Shown here in pieces: positions 1-9,183 of a stretch of 41,391 nt of DNA. The notes beneath the pieces were generated by a model. It had not been told where the DNA came from, made no database searches, and saw only the letters and a list, made by a program, of their open reading frames with translations. Positions within the stretch are counted from its first letter, which is position 1, and each line of letters opens with the position of its first letter. A program made the translations under genes and the position numbers. Origin of the DNA: a virus; IMG/VR virus record IMGVR_UViG_3300050121_000051, positions 1 through 41,391 of that record; one strand, given 5' to 3'.

Positions 1-1
1 G

Positions 2-1090
2 ACTGTCTACGTTCAGCCAAATCCTATTTTGAAATGTAATATAGGATCATGGTCCGGTGGCGCATACCAGGGGCAGGTTTCGGGAGATAGCATGTTTGTT
101 GCGGGAAATCCCGATGAGCCAAACGCTATTTACCACTCGGCAGTCGGTGACCCTACATACTGGCCTGACGATAGTGTAGATTATGTCGGTTCTCCCTCAG
201 AACCTATTATCGCTTTTGGAAAGTGTTTCGGGTTGCTTTATATTCTCAAACAAAATTCAGCCTATGAAAAATCTTTTTATTGGGACAGCGTGAGCCTTAC
301 ACAGTCATTCCCCACAAAAGAAGTGCATATCGGTATTGGTTGCGATATGCCAAATACCGTTCAACTTATCAATAATAATCTCACTTGGGCAAATTCAAAG
401 GGTGGAGTTTATACGGTCGCCACAACGAGCACAAATAGCGAGCGTGTTATTCTTCCGATATCCCAGAACATAAATCCCGATTTACTTAAAAATTCTCTTG
501 CTGATTTGCAGGCGGCGGTATCGGCTGATGATGGATTTTATTATTACTTATTTGTTGGCACTAAAGTATATCTTTGGGACTATAATTCAACCGCTTTCAT
601 AGACTATTCTGACATTCTAAAGGCTCAAAATAGACTGGCGTGGTATATATGGGCAACCCCCTGCATCCTCACAACTGCATTTCTTTTCGGTGGGAAAGTA
701 TGGGGTGCAAGTCTGACAGATAACTTTCTTTATGCCTTTGACCCTCTACAATCGCTCGACGAAGGAGTGTGGTTTGACGCTTATCTGACCTCAAAAGCCT
801 TTGACAACGGGTTGCCGCAGTTTAAAAAACAACCGTATTATTATGTTTTCAATATGGCGTGTGCCGGAGTAGTTGGAATTGAAATTCAACTGATAGACGA
901 AGTTGATACATGTTCGATTTTGGAAACTATAGAGGGCGGCGACAGTGAGGCTATGACGTCCATATCGCTTAGACAGGCAATGTCATGGGGCAAGACCTAT
1001 CAAGTCGCCGTGCGTCGTCTGAGTGGCGATACAGGGGCGTTTGCAATAAGTTCATACAGTATCAAGTCAAAGATAGGCAAGGAGGTATAA
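2..1090 (+). CDS. P22 gp10-like tail/neck protein, C-terminal part (cut by window edge)
   Basis: The frame is open from base 2, with no convincing start near the edge, and runs to a stop at 1090. It looks like the C-terminal half of the protein whose N-terminal half occupies 40579-41391. The text includes DPTYWPD, EPIIAF and a series of short beta-rich stretches with Trp and Tyr, as expected for the beta-propeller-like head-completion protein (P22 gp10 type) that plugs the neck and keeps packaged DNA inside. The next gene follows after 4 bases with an AAGGAGG site, so it belongs to the late structural operon. Joined to the other half directly, the frames differ by one base, so either the join lacks or gains bases or the gene is broken there. 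The family call rests on context and general pattern. Confidence 0.7.
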   Translation, partial: TVYVQPNPILKCNIGSWSGGAYQGQVSGDSMFVAGNPDEPNAIYHSAVGDPTYWPDDSVDYVGSPSEPIIAFGKCFGLLYILKQNSAYEKSFYWDSVSLTQSFPTKEVHIGIGCDMPNTVQLINNNLTWANSKGGVYTVATTSTNSERVILPISQNINPDLLKNSLADLQAAVSADDGFYYYLFVGTKVYLWDYNSTAFIDYSDILKAQNRLAWYIWATPCILTTAFLFGGKVWGASLTDNFLYAFDPLQSLDEGVWFDAYLTSKAFDNGLPQFKKQPYYYVFNMACAGVVGIEIQLIDEVDTCSILETIEGGDSEAMTSISLRQAMSWGKTYQVAVRRLSGDTGAFAISSYSIKSKIGKEV

Positions 1091-1094
1091 CATA

Positions 1095-2021
1095 ATGGCA
1101 ACTTTAGATGCTCTAATAGCCTCATACAAGGCAGCAAATCAGCCTACATACAATGCAACTCAACAGGGCTATGCCACACAACTGGCGAACCTTACCGGTT
1201 CTTTTAACACTGACATTGCTCAACAGAAGCAGGTTTTGGGCGCTATCCCGGGGACATATCAGCCCGCAAGAGAAAGCACATATCTCGCAAATCAAAAGGC
1301 CAACCTTGCCGCCCCTGCTGTAGCGGCCAATCAGGGTTATGCATCCGGTGCCGGCGCTGATTATAATTTCAGGCAGGCGAATAACTCAGACTGGCAGAAG
1401 TCAGTTGACACCACAAATCAAGCGCAAAACACGGCGATACAGAGTGCAAATAACGGCATTGCGAATACGCAGAATACTTACAATACGAATGCCGGAACGT
1501 TAAACGCTAATGAGGCTAAAGACCTTGCGGCACTGGACGCGCAGACGCAAGCGCAGGCGAATACTCAGTATAACACCGATCAGGCACTGGCGGAGCAACA
1601 GAGGCAATTCAACCAGCAACAGGCGGCGGCGCAAGCGCAGCAGAATTATAACAATAGCCAACAGGCGAAAGCAGATGCGGCGGCAGCAGCAAAAATTCCC
1701 GATTATTCTGCTTATTCAAGTGCAATAAAGGGCAAAGGTGCCGATTATGCGCTTCAATACTTAATGAGTTTACCAGATCAAAGTGTTGCCGCAGGGTACG
1801 CTTCAAGCACTCCATACAGCGGATTAGCATTTGATGCTTCGGGATTACCACACGAATTAAAAAACCTTGATCAGTATGCTAACGCACAAGCAAATGGTTA
1901 TACATTCTCAGGGAAAATGTACGAAAAACTTTCAAGCGGAAAATGGTTCGGTCATACAATTAATTCCCTCGCTGGATATAATGCAGCTATAAATAACGGA
2001 TGGGTAGCCCAAAAATCATAA
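1095..2021 (+). CDS. Gln/Asn/Ala-rich internal virion (ejection) protein
   Basis: A 308-residue protein with an AAGGAGG site before the ATG. Residues of about 30-200 are very rich in Ala, Gln, Asn and Thr with heptad-like spacing, so they are probably long helices or coiled coil. The last 100 residues are more globular, with an aromatic-rich end. There is no signal peptide or enzyme motif. Its place directly after the gp10-like gene and before the 1331-residue protein matches the ejection-protein slot of P22-like phages, whose products leave the capsid with the DNA to help it cross the envelope. The role is inferred from position and composition. Confidence 0.55.
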   Translation: MATLDALIASYKAANQPTYNATQQGYATQLANLTGSFNTDIAQQKQVLGAIPGTYQPARESTYLANQKANLAAPAVAANQGYASGAGADYNFRQANNSDWQKSVDTTNQAQNTAIQSANNGIANTQNTYNTNAGTLNANEAKDLAALDAQTQAQANTQYNTDQALAEQQRQFNQQQAAAQAQQNYNNSQQAKADAAAAAKIPDYSAYSSAIKGKGADYALQYLMSLPDQSVAAGYASSTPYSGLAFDASGLPHELKNLDQYANAQANGYTFSGKMYEKLSSGKWFGHTINSLAGYNAAINNGWVAQKS

Positions 2022-2033
2022 AGAGGTGATAAA

Positions 2034-5000
2034 ATGTCGGGATATTCTGATTATGTAAACAAAATAAGCACAGCGGGAATAGCAAAACCGACACAGTCAT
2101 CGGGATATTCTAATTATAAGTTATCTTTGCAAGGTCAATATAAGCCGGAACCGGCTAAACCTGTTGTTGCACCGGCAACCAACTCAAATCTGCCTAACTT
2201 CCCCGCGCTTAACGCCGCTTCACATCCGACTTATAAGCAAATTATGGCGGCTAATCCCACACCAGGAGCGCATATAGGCAAGATGCCGAAACTTACTGCG
2301 ACACAACAGCATGATGCAGATGTGCAAGCCGCCGGTAAAGTGCCAAACGTCTTTGAACAGTGGCGAATAGATTTGAAAGGGACACCAGCAGAAAAGAAAA
2401 AACTTGCTCTTCAAATGGAATATGCCACTACTCCTCAATCCACAACTGCGCCACAAGCCGCTATGGCTGGTGCAATAAATGATTTTGGCGTTGGTAATAT
2501 CGCTAAGGCTATAACGGGTAATGACACATATCAGAAATCACTTGAAACAGCTCAACGGTTGCATCCTCTTGCTTATGGGGCTGGCAGTATTGCGGGATAT
2601 ATAGCACCAGGCTCTCTTGTCGATAAAGGCGTTTCTACTTTGGCAAGACCTTTACTTGAAAAAGCGGGTACAACCATTGCGGGTAAAATTGCTTCACGTG
2701 CCGCTACAGCCGCAGCCTCAAACGCCGCTCTTGTCGCTGCAAGCGATAAACTGCAAGGTGCATCTAATTCTCAGACAGCTAAAGATGCAGCGATACAGGG
2801 GCTTGTAGGCGGTATTCTTGGCGGCAGTATAAGTGCTATAGGCGCACGTTCGGCCATAAAGACAGCAACAAGGGAATTAAGAGCAAAGGGGCTTATTACG
2901 CCTGCTTCTAAAATCCCGTCAAACATTGCGAAAGCCACAGAAGATAGAGCCGTTGCAAATGCTGCAAAGACTTTTGGGACAACTGGGGAACATACTTATA
3001 GTCCTACTGCACCTATGGGTGCACCTGTTCCAAAAGTTGTATTGACCGAAACGGACTTAAAAAAGCTTTACAGCAATCCTGTTTATGACGAGGCAGCAAA
3101 AGAATACAACGACGCCATTGAAAAAATCCATAATCATTTTCAGGTTAATGAGCTTACGCCAGCCGAAGAGGCGCAGATTAAACCTGTTTTGGGCATTGAT
3201 TTACCCGCAATAGTGGATAAATTAGACGCAGCCGAGGCTCTTAATAAAATGACCCCCGAAGATAGATTGCATGCGCTTGATACATACGGAGTTATGGATT
3301 ATTACTACCCTCAGGAGATTGCAAAGTATCGGGAGCTGAACGCCTCTGCACCATCCGCAGACAGCACCTTGTCCAAAGCAAGCAATATAGTGGCGCAAGG
3401 TGAAACGGCGGCTACAAACGTAGGTGACGGTCTCGGAGCAAAATCATTAACACCCCAAAGAACACAGGCTTTACTTGCAGATGAAGCAGGCAAAAAAACC
3501 TATATTGTAAACAATTTTGAGAAGTCCCCTAATGTTGGTGGAAATAACAATAAAATAGCGCAAGGTGTTATCGACCGCACAAGTAGCGAAGAAAATGCAA
3601 ATAAGTTACAAACAAATTTATTTTCGAAAGATGTTCTTAAAACCGTTCCCAAAATTGAGGACAGACAAGCGGCTACAATATATGCAGAAATGCCAAAAGA
3701 AGAAATTTCGGCGGCATTGCAGGGCAAAGATGCTCAGATTTATGACGGTGAAAACCTTTTGAAACAGTTAGAATCTGAACCGAAAACCCCCGAAACACAG
3801 CAAAAAATAGCAGATGTTCAGTCCTTACTTTCGCAGTTGAACAAGCGTATACCCGAAAACCTTAAAAACCTTGACCGTGTGCAGAATATTGACGGAGTTA
3901 TGACAACACCCCGCAAACTGCTTGTTGCTGCGCAGAATTTAAAGGGTGAAACACAGTTGACGGCGCAGAACGCAACAGATTTCACAGGCCAAATAGGCGC
4001 ATTCTCTAAGGAACGCGGGACACTTGACGGCACAGTTCCTAATTATCTAAAACACGAATATAACCAGCCCGACATAAACAATGTTGACACAAAAACGCTT
4101 GCAGCAAACCGGCAAACAGCTTTACAAAATAAAATTTCGCTTAAACTAAGCAACGGCACGGGTACAAATATAAACTCTGAACGTGTCTACAAAAATTACA
4201 TTACAGCCATGCTGCACGGAGAAAACCCTAAAACCCTTGACCTTGCAAGGCTCGTTTCAAAAACAGGTAATGAAATGGCGCACAAAAACGCAGTTGCCGG
4301 TATGTTGAACGATTTAGCAAAAAATGATATTTCAGTAGTTGGGAAAAGAGTTTTTGATGGTTATAAGGAAGTGGGGCAGGGAGCGGATGGTCTCAAAATT
4401 CAGCTTCCGAAACAACTTGCAAAAGCCTTAACGCCTGTCTTAGATGAAAATTACGGAAAAGGTTACGGTGGCAAGGTATGGACTGATGTAATGAACAAAG
4501 TCAAGTCTATTAAACTTGGATTTTCATTATTCCATTATAAAAATCTTGCTGTCGCCGCCGCGAATGATGGAGATTTCAAGCCAATAATTGATACAATAAA
4601 AAACATCCCACATATGCAGGAATATATGAGAAGTGCGGAATTTCGTGATACGCAACTCGATTTAGTAAAGCATACAGGAATGACTTCCGCAGTTGAAAGC
4701 AACATGGATACGGGCAGGGGTCTTAACCCCTCCGAAACAACAGTAGGCCGATTATTCGATCAAATCGGGAAACTTCCTGCATTTAAACAAGCGGGTCAGA
4801 TAATGGATGCCAATAACAAGGTTCTATTTGAAGATATGCAAAGCGTTTATAAAGTGCAAGGGTATGCCGTAAAGGTGTCGGCGTGGGCAGCAGACCATAA
4901 GGGCGCGACGATGGAGGAACTTGATGCCGCTAAAAACAGTATTGCAAGGCATATAAACGGCGTATTTGGCGGTTTGAACTGGAAAAGTTTAAGAGTGCCA

Positions 5001-6029
5001 AAAAAATTACTCGGCACAATGAGAATGCTCATGCTTGCGCCGGACTGGACAACTTCCAACGTCGATGTTGCAAGAACGGCGTTCAATGTGTTCAACCATT
5101 CGGCAGGGGCAGGGGAGGCAAGGAAGTTTTGGGTTCGCAACGTCATTCTTGGTTTTGCAACACTTGAAAGCGCAAACATTGCCTTTACAGGTCATGGTAC
5201 ATGGATGAATCCGAAAGGGCATGAATTAAATGTTGAAGTTTCTCCAGGAGTTTATGCCACCACACTTGACGGGTTGATGAAAGATGCGGCCACTATTATC
5301 GGAGATGTTACAAAAAGCGGTTCAGGCGGTGTTACCCAATTTGGATTAAGCAAATTAAATCCGATCGCGTCAACCGTATTTGGACTTGCAAAGCAGACGG
5401 ATTTTTACGGTCGCAGTTTGATAGACAAAAACGGAAACCCATTGAAAACAACGGCTAACGAAGCAAGTTTTGCCGCTCAGCAGTTAGTTCCGATTCCTTT
5501 CGGAGCGACAGGACTTTATAACTATGCTAAAGACCCGAACGCGAAAAAATCGGCTTTAGGCGTGGGGCTTATCGGAACAGGACTTGGCTCTTATTCAAGT
5601 GATGCAAAAGTTAACCCCTCAGAACCACAGGCGGGCAACTGGATGTACAATCTAACTCCGCAAGGCAGAACGGACGCAGCAGCCACAAATTCAATCAAAG
5701 CCTTTAAAACGCAGTCAACGGCCAACAATACCGCATTAAAAGCTGAAATTGCAAAAGGGAATAAATACGCCGGTCAACTCGCACAGAAATATGGGAAAAC
5801 CGTTAAAGAGGTTCAGTCTGAAATAGCCGCATCTAAAAAACCTCCGATAAAAGGCGTTTATTACGGTGGTCGGCAAGTGAGTATTTCAGGTGATACAAAG
5901 AAATATCCAACACTTTTATCATCGTACGCAAGTTTAAGCGCGGCGAATCAAAAGACACAGTATAACAAAATGACAATAGGCCAGCGTCAACTTTTAAACA
6001 CTCAGATTAAGGCATTGATAGGGAAGTGA
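2034..6029 (+). CDS. Giant ejection-type protein with LPD38-like region
   Basis: 1331 residues, the largest gene here, with an AGAGGTGATAAA leader before the ATG. The N-terminus has a short repeat (SGYSDY near residue 2, SGYSNY near 23). Residues of about 150-290 are Ala/Gly-rich and could form membrane-active helices. Residues of about 860-1030 carry FGGLNW, then a basic stretch, then RMLMLAPDWTTSN. This pattern matches the large polyvalent protein-associated domain LPD38 found in big phage injected proteins. The LAPDWT segment is followed by hydrophobic helices. No transglycosylase or protease active site was recognised. The neighbours (Q-rich protein before, fibres after) support an injected virion protein that acts on the host envelope or early after entry. 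Confidence 0.65.
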   Translation: MSGYSDYVNKISTAGIAKPTQSSGYSNYKLSLQGQYKPEPAKPVVAPATNSNLPNFPALNAASHPTYKQIMAANPTPGAHIGKMPKLTATQQHDADVQAAGKVPNVFEQWRIDLKGTPAEKKKLALQMEYATTPQSTTAPQAAMAGAINDFGVGNIAKAITGNDTYQKSLETAQRLHPLAYGAGSIAGYIAPGSLVDKGVSTLARPLLEKAGTTIAGKIASRAATAAASNAALVAASDKLQGASNSQTAKDAAIQGLVGGILGGSISAIGARSAIKTATRELRAKGLITPASKIPSNIAKATEDRAVANAAKTFGTTGEHTYSPTAPMGAPVPKVVLTETDLKKLYSNPVYDEAAKEYNDAIEKIHNHFQVNELTPAEEAQIKPVLGIDLPAIVDKLDAAEALNKMTPEDRLHALDTYGVMDYYYPQEIAKYRELNASAPSADSTLSKASNIVAQGETAATNVGDGLGAKSLTPQRTQALLADEAGKKTYIVNNFEKSPNVGGNNNKIAQGVIDRTSSEENANKLQTNLFSKDVLKTVPKIEDRQAATIYAEMPKEEISAALQGKDAQIYDGENLLKQLESEPKTPETQQKIADVQSLLSQLNKRIPENLKNLDRVQNIDGVMTTPRKLLVAAQNLKGETQLTAQNATDFTGQIGAFSKERGTLDGTVPNYLKHEYNQPDINNVDTKTLAANRQTALQNKISLKLSNGTGTNINSERVYKNYITAMLHGENPKTLDLARLVSKTGNEMAHKNAVAGMLNDLAKNDISVVGKRVFDGYKEVGQGADGLKIQLPKQLAKALTPVLDENYGKGYGGKVWTDVMNKVKSIKLGFSLFHYKNLAVAAANDGDFKPIIDTIKNIPHMQEYMRSAEFRDTQLDLVKHTGMTSAVESNMDTGRGLNPSETTVGRLFDQIGKLPAFKQAGQIMDANNKVLFEDMQSVYKVQGYAVKVSAWAADHKGATMEELDAAKNSIARHINGVFGGLNWKSLRVPKKLLGTMRMLMLAPDWTTSNVDVARTAFNVFNHSAGAGEARKFWVRNVILGFATLESANIAFTGHGTWMNPKGHELNVEVSPGVYATTLDGLMKDAATIIGDVTKSGSGGVTQFGLSKLNPIASTVFGLAKQTDFYGRSLIDKNGNPLKTTANEASFAAQQLVPIPFGATGLYNYAKDPNAKKSALGVGLIGTGLGSYSSDAKVNPSEPQAGNWMYNLTPQGRTDAAATNSIKAFKTQSTANNTALKAEIAKGNKYAGQLAQKYGKTVKEVQSEIAASKKPPIKGVYYGGRQVSISGDTKKYPTLLSSYASLSAANQKTQYNKMTIGQRQLLNTQIKALIGK

Positions 6030-6033
6030 TTGC

Positions 6034-7014
6034 ATGAGAACCATATACGTCCCCGAAACAAAACAAACTTTGGAATGGAATGGGCGTTCATGGCAGATAC
6101 CTCCCTCAGGAGAAAAGGGAGATACAGGCGCAACAGGCGCAACGGGAAGTGCAGGTACTAACGGAGCGACAGGTGTGCAGGGAATACAAGGCATTCAAGG
6201 AACAACAGGTGCTACAGGGAGTCAAGGCATACAGGGCGTTAAAGGTGACACAGGAGTAACGGGCAGTACAGGGGCTACAGGAGTAGCGGGTTCTAACGGT
6301 ACAAATGGCGCAGGGGTTGTTACAGGTGGTACGGCAGGACAGGTATTAGCGAAGATAGACAGTACGAATTATAACACACAATGGGTAGCTATAAATGGTG
6401 CGTTAGATGGTTGGACTCCCACAGGCGAAACATGGTCTTATGCTTCTGCGAACACCATAACCGTGCCAACAGGAGCTGCAAACAGATACCAAAAAGGCGA
6501 CAGGGCTAAATGGACGCAAACAACTGTAAAATACGGCGTTATTATTGCGGTTGCGGATACATTATTGACAATCGCGATAAATGCTGACTACGTGGTAACA
6601 AATTTGGCAATATCGGTAAATTATTATTCTCATCAATTAAGTCCTATCGGTTATCCCTGTTGGTTTAATTATACCTCTGTTTTTGGCGGTTTCAGCTTAG
6701 ACCCTACTAACATTGTGTCAAGATTTAAAATTGACGGTAATACTGTAACAGTTCTAATGCGACAAGGAGCAGCAGGAACAAGCAATGCTAATACATTGAC
6801 ATTTACTGTTCCTGTGACTGCTGCAACTATTACAAATGCCTCTTGGCGTAGTTTTGGAAACGGCACAGATAATGGTGCAGTTGTAAATACTGCTATGCTA
6901 TGTAGTCTTGCCTCTAACAGTAATATCGTGAGTTGTTACAAAGACCCTGCCAGTGCAGTTTGGACGACTTCATCAACAAAAAGTATAACTGCAATGTTGA
7001 CATATGAAATTTAA
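6034..7014 (+). CDS. Tail fibre with collagen-like shaft
   Basis: 326 residues. Residues 1-25 resemble a short attachment domain. Residues of about 27-95 are a Gly-X-Y repeat (GEKGDTGATG, GIQGIQG), a collagen-like triple-helical shaft common in Gram-positive phage fibres. Then comes the phrase GGTAGQVLAKID, typical of the link to a fibre head. The rest (about 120-326) is a beta-rich distal domain. Residues of about 125-220 are recognisably related to residues of about 245-340 of the next gene (see findings), so the two fibres share a receptor-binding or trimerisation fold. It sits 4 bases after the giant ejection gene in the late operon. Confidence 0.8.
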   Translation: MRTIYVPETKQTLEWNGRSWQIPPSGEKGDTGATGATGSAGTNGATGVQGIQGIQGTTGATGSQGIQGVKGDTGVTGSTGATGVAGSNGTNGAGVVTGGTAGQVLAKIDSTNYNTQWVAINGALDGWTPTGETWSYASANTITVPTGAANRYQKGDRAKWTQTTVKYGVIIAVADTLLTIAINADYVVTNLAISVNYYSHQLSPIGYPCWFNYTSVFGGFSLDPTNIVSRFKIDGNTVTVLMRQGAAGTSNANTLTFTVPVTAATITNASWRSFGNGTDNGAVVNTAMLCSLASNSNIVSCYKDPASAVWTTSSTKSITAMLTYEI

Positions 7015-7027
7015 GGAGAGGTAAACT

Positions 7028-8347
7028 ATGCCAGTATTAAGAAAAACAATCAATCTCACAGTCAGTGGGAACACTCTTTTAGCAACCGACAGTGTGACAA
7101 GTCTATCCACCTCAGACGCAGGGGTTCAGGGTGAGGACGAGGCTGTACTATTTCATGTTGTCGTGCCTACAGACTGGCAGGACTTGTCTGTCAGGCTAAA
7201 GGTCATGTCACAGGATGGAGGCTATGACCTGAGCGATTTGCCTGTCTCAAATGTCATTTCAATGCCTTTACGGCAGGGTTTAACAATGGCATCGGGGCGG
7301 TTGACCGTATCTCTTATCGGCAGTACCACAGTAGGCGTGAGGAAATCAGCAGATTGCAAAACTCTCACGGTAGTGGCAAGTGCGCAGGAAATCAACCCGA
7401 TAAGTCACATATACCCTTATCCTGTCCGTCACATAACAGGTTCCGGAGGCGCGCTTGTAACCCAGACTTCAAACGACACATACAACGTCAATGTCACAGG
7501 CACGGGTGGGGATATGCTACAGGCGAATTATGCGAACGGTAATGTCAGTAACGCAAATACTGTTGATGTTTCAAAAACTGCAAAAGCCGCGCAGAGTGGT
7601 TCCGCTCTTGAAACTGTTATAGCCGCTAAAATGCCCACGGCGACATATGCGGCTGGTACAGGTCATGCGAACACAAACAAGGCAGATCATGCTATTGCAG
7701 CGGATACAGCGGATGCGGCTTATGCAGGGTCAACGCTTGACACAATTTTAAAAACAGGCTGGATTCCACTTGCCAACACTTTTACTTATGCGTCTGTAAC
7801 AACCGTCACTGTACCAACTGATTTAACAGGTATATTTCATCAAGGCGTAAAGTTGAAATTTACGCAGGGCGGCGTGGTTGTATATTATCTTGTCGATTCG
7901 GCAATTTATTCAAGCCCGAATACCACTCTCACAATTAGACCGTTTGATGCTTCTACACTCGCAAATTCAGCAATTTCAAGTGTTTATTATTCAGTTGCTT
8001 TTGCTCCAGTCGGCTTTCCCATTAATCCACCTTATACAACTGTATCATTGGGAAACTCATGGGCTAATTATAGTGGCTCTTATGAGTCCCCTGGATATCT
8101 TAAAGATAGTTTGAATTGGGTAGAAATTAAAGGGATGATAGCGAATGGAACATTAAGCACGACTATATTTACATTGCCAGTTGGATATAGGCCATTAATT
8201 ACTAAGGGATTTAGCGTGTACTGCTTTAACGGCACAGCGGCACTTGCAGGGTTGATAACTATAAATTCAAGTGGAGCTGTCAGTTTATTAATTGGTGCAA
8301 ACGCAAATTTGGTCTTGGAGGGAATTAGATTTAAAGCAGAACAATAA
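7028..8347 (+). CDS. Second tail fibre / receptor-binding protein
   Basis: 439 residues with an AAGGAGAGG site before the ATG. Residues 1-130 form a beta-rich N-terminal domain like the anchoring domain of BppU-type baseplate or fibre proteins. Residues of about 150-240 form a linker rich in Ala, Asn and Thr with YANG, HANTNKADHA and SALET phrases, almost the same as a linker in the SGNH protein at 34937-37222. The C-terminal 200 residues are beta-rich and share a domain with the preceding fibre. It probably forms part of the adsorption apparatus. The presence of two fibres plus the SGNH protein suggests several receptor or surface-glycan contacts. Confidence 0.7.
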   Translation: MPVLRKTINLTVSGNTLLATDSVTSLSTSDAGVQGEDEAVLFHVVVPTDWQDLSVRLKVMSQDGGYDLSDLPVSNVISMPLRQGLTMASGRLTVSLIGSTTVGVRKSADCKTLTVVASAQEINPISHIYPYPVRHITGSGGALVTQTSNDTYNVNVTGTGGDMLQANYANGNVSNANTVDVSKTAKAAQSGSALETVIAAKMPTATYAAGTGHANTNKADHAIAADTADAAYAGSTLDTILKTGWIPLANTFTYASVTTVTVPTDLTGIFHQGVKLKFTQGGVVVYYLVDSAIYSSPNTTLTIRPFDASTLANSAISSVYYSVAFAPVGFPINPPYTTVSLGNSWANYSGSYESPGYLKDSLNWVEIKGMIANGTLSTTIFTLPVGYRPLITKGFSVYCFNGTAALAGLITINSSGAVSLLIGANANLVLEGIRFKAEQ

Positions 8348-8356
8348 GGAGGACAT

Positions 8357-9169
8357 ATGAATATTCGCGACTTATCGCATCATGACACAGGAGTAAAGTA
8401 TAGTGCATATGACGGTTTTATTGTTAAGGCCACAGAGGGGGTTAATTATGTTGACCCTGCACTTGACAGCCATATTGCAGGGATAAGAGCGGCAGGAAAA
8501 CCATTTGGGTTGTATCATTTTGTCAGTATTTCAAGTGACCCTGTTCAACAGGCAAACGATTTTAAGGCACAGCTTACAAGGTTCCCCGACGCTGCTTTCC
8601 ATCCTATGATTGATTCTGAAACAAGTTGTGCCGATATCGTTTCGAGAACTAAGTTACTATTAGACAATGTTCCCAATTCATTTTTATACGCTTACACATC
8701 CTTTATAAAAGAGTTCTTAGGCTCAAAATTTACGAAATATCCATTATGGCAGGCGGAATATAATCCGACCTGTGAAAGCATACCAGGATATAACCGCATC
8801 GGTTGGCAGTATCAAGAGAACCCCGACCTGAATAATTTTAAGGAGGACATTTTTATGAGCACTTTGCCGAAACACCTGCAAGTCGATATATGCGGTATCA
8901 AAACCATATCAATAGCAGGATGGGCGACTGACCCCAGTGGTGTGAGCCGAATAGACATATACGCTGACAAAAAGTTTATTACCACAACTTATACAGGCGT
9001 TTCAAGACCCGACGTGGCGGCGGCTCTACATAGTGACGATGCGGCTAACTCTGGGTACGCATGTGATATTACGCTGAGCGCTCTGCCTCAAGGAGTAAAA
9101 GAAATATCGGTTGCTTTGGTGCCGAAAGACGGAAGTACAGCGGAATGGAAAACTGTAAAATTTAATTAA
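8357..9169 (+). CDS. Endolysin: GH25 lysozyme with C-terminal binding domain
   Basis: 270 residues. The GH25 (Chalaropsis-type muramidase) domain covers about 1-160: RDLSHHD at 4-10 with Asp5, IVKATEG at 22-28, the Asp86-x-Glu88 pair in MIDSETS, then WQAEY and WQYQE. These residues build the catalytic barrel that cuts MurNAc-GlcNAc bonds. There is no signal peptide, so export needs a holin, and two candidates follow. The C-terminal 100 residues hold an immunoglobulin-like repeat with AGWATD, IDIYAD and SRPDV, a module seen at the end of many clostridial wall enzymes, so it probably binds the wall. An internal ribosome binding site and Met167 suggest that this domain is also made alone. Confidence 0.92.
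   Translation: MNIRDLSHHDTGVKYSAYDGFIVKATEGVNYVDPALDSHIAGIRAAGKPFGLYHFVSISSDPVQQANDFKAQLTRFPDAAFHPMIDSETSCADIVSRTKLLLDNVPNSFLYAYTSFIKEFLGSKFTKYPLWQAEYNPTCESIPGYNRIGWQYQENPDLNNFKEDIFMSTLPKHLQVDICGIKTISIAGWATDPSGVSRIDIYADKKFITTTYTGVSRPDVAAALHSDDAANSGYACDITLSALPQGVKEISVALVPKDGSTAEWKTVKFN
8840..8857 (+). promoter_or_regulatory. Internal ribosome binding site inside the endolysin gene
   Basis: AAGGAGGA at 8840-8847 is followed after 7 bases (8 after the AGGAGG core) by an in-frame ATG at 8855-8857 (codon 167 of the endolysin). It is as good as any gene-start site in this genome and lies exactly at the junction between the catalytic and binding domains. Confidence 0.75.
8855..9169 (+). CDS. Endolysin binding domain as a separate in-frame product
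   Basis: Starting at Met167 of the endolysin, this product would have 104 residues: MSTLPKHLQV and then the Ig-like module. It would contain no catalytic residue. Several Gram-positive phage endolysins (for example Lys170, LysIME-EF1, CD27L and CTP1L) are known to make such a free C-terminal domain from an internal start, and it then assembles with full-length enzyme. Here this is inferred from the internal AAGGAGGA site and the domain border. Confidence 0.65.
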   Translation: MSTLPKHLQVDICGIKTISIAGWATDPSGVSRIDIYADKKFITTTYTGVSRPDVAAALHSDDAANSGYACDITLSALPQGVKEISVALVPKDGSTAEWKTVKFN

Positions 9170-9183
9170 TGGGGGAATGACGG

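Noticed and set aside
4847-5179. Open frames on the minus strand inside the giant ejection gene
   Set aside because: No ribosome binding site, low-complexity Ser/Ala/Leu content, and they mirror codons of a well supported plus-strand gene.
6110-6315. Minisatellite or other mobile repeat in the fibre gene
   Set aside because: The repetition follows the Gly-X-Y code of a collagen-like shaft and stays in frame.
6034-8347. Diversity-generating retroelement acting on the fibres
   Set aside because: Related fibre domains are present, but no reverse transcriptase gene or template repeat is seen in the window.
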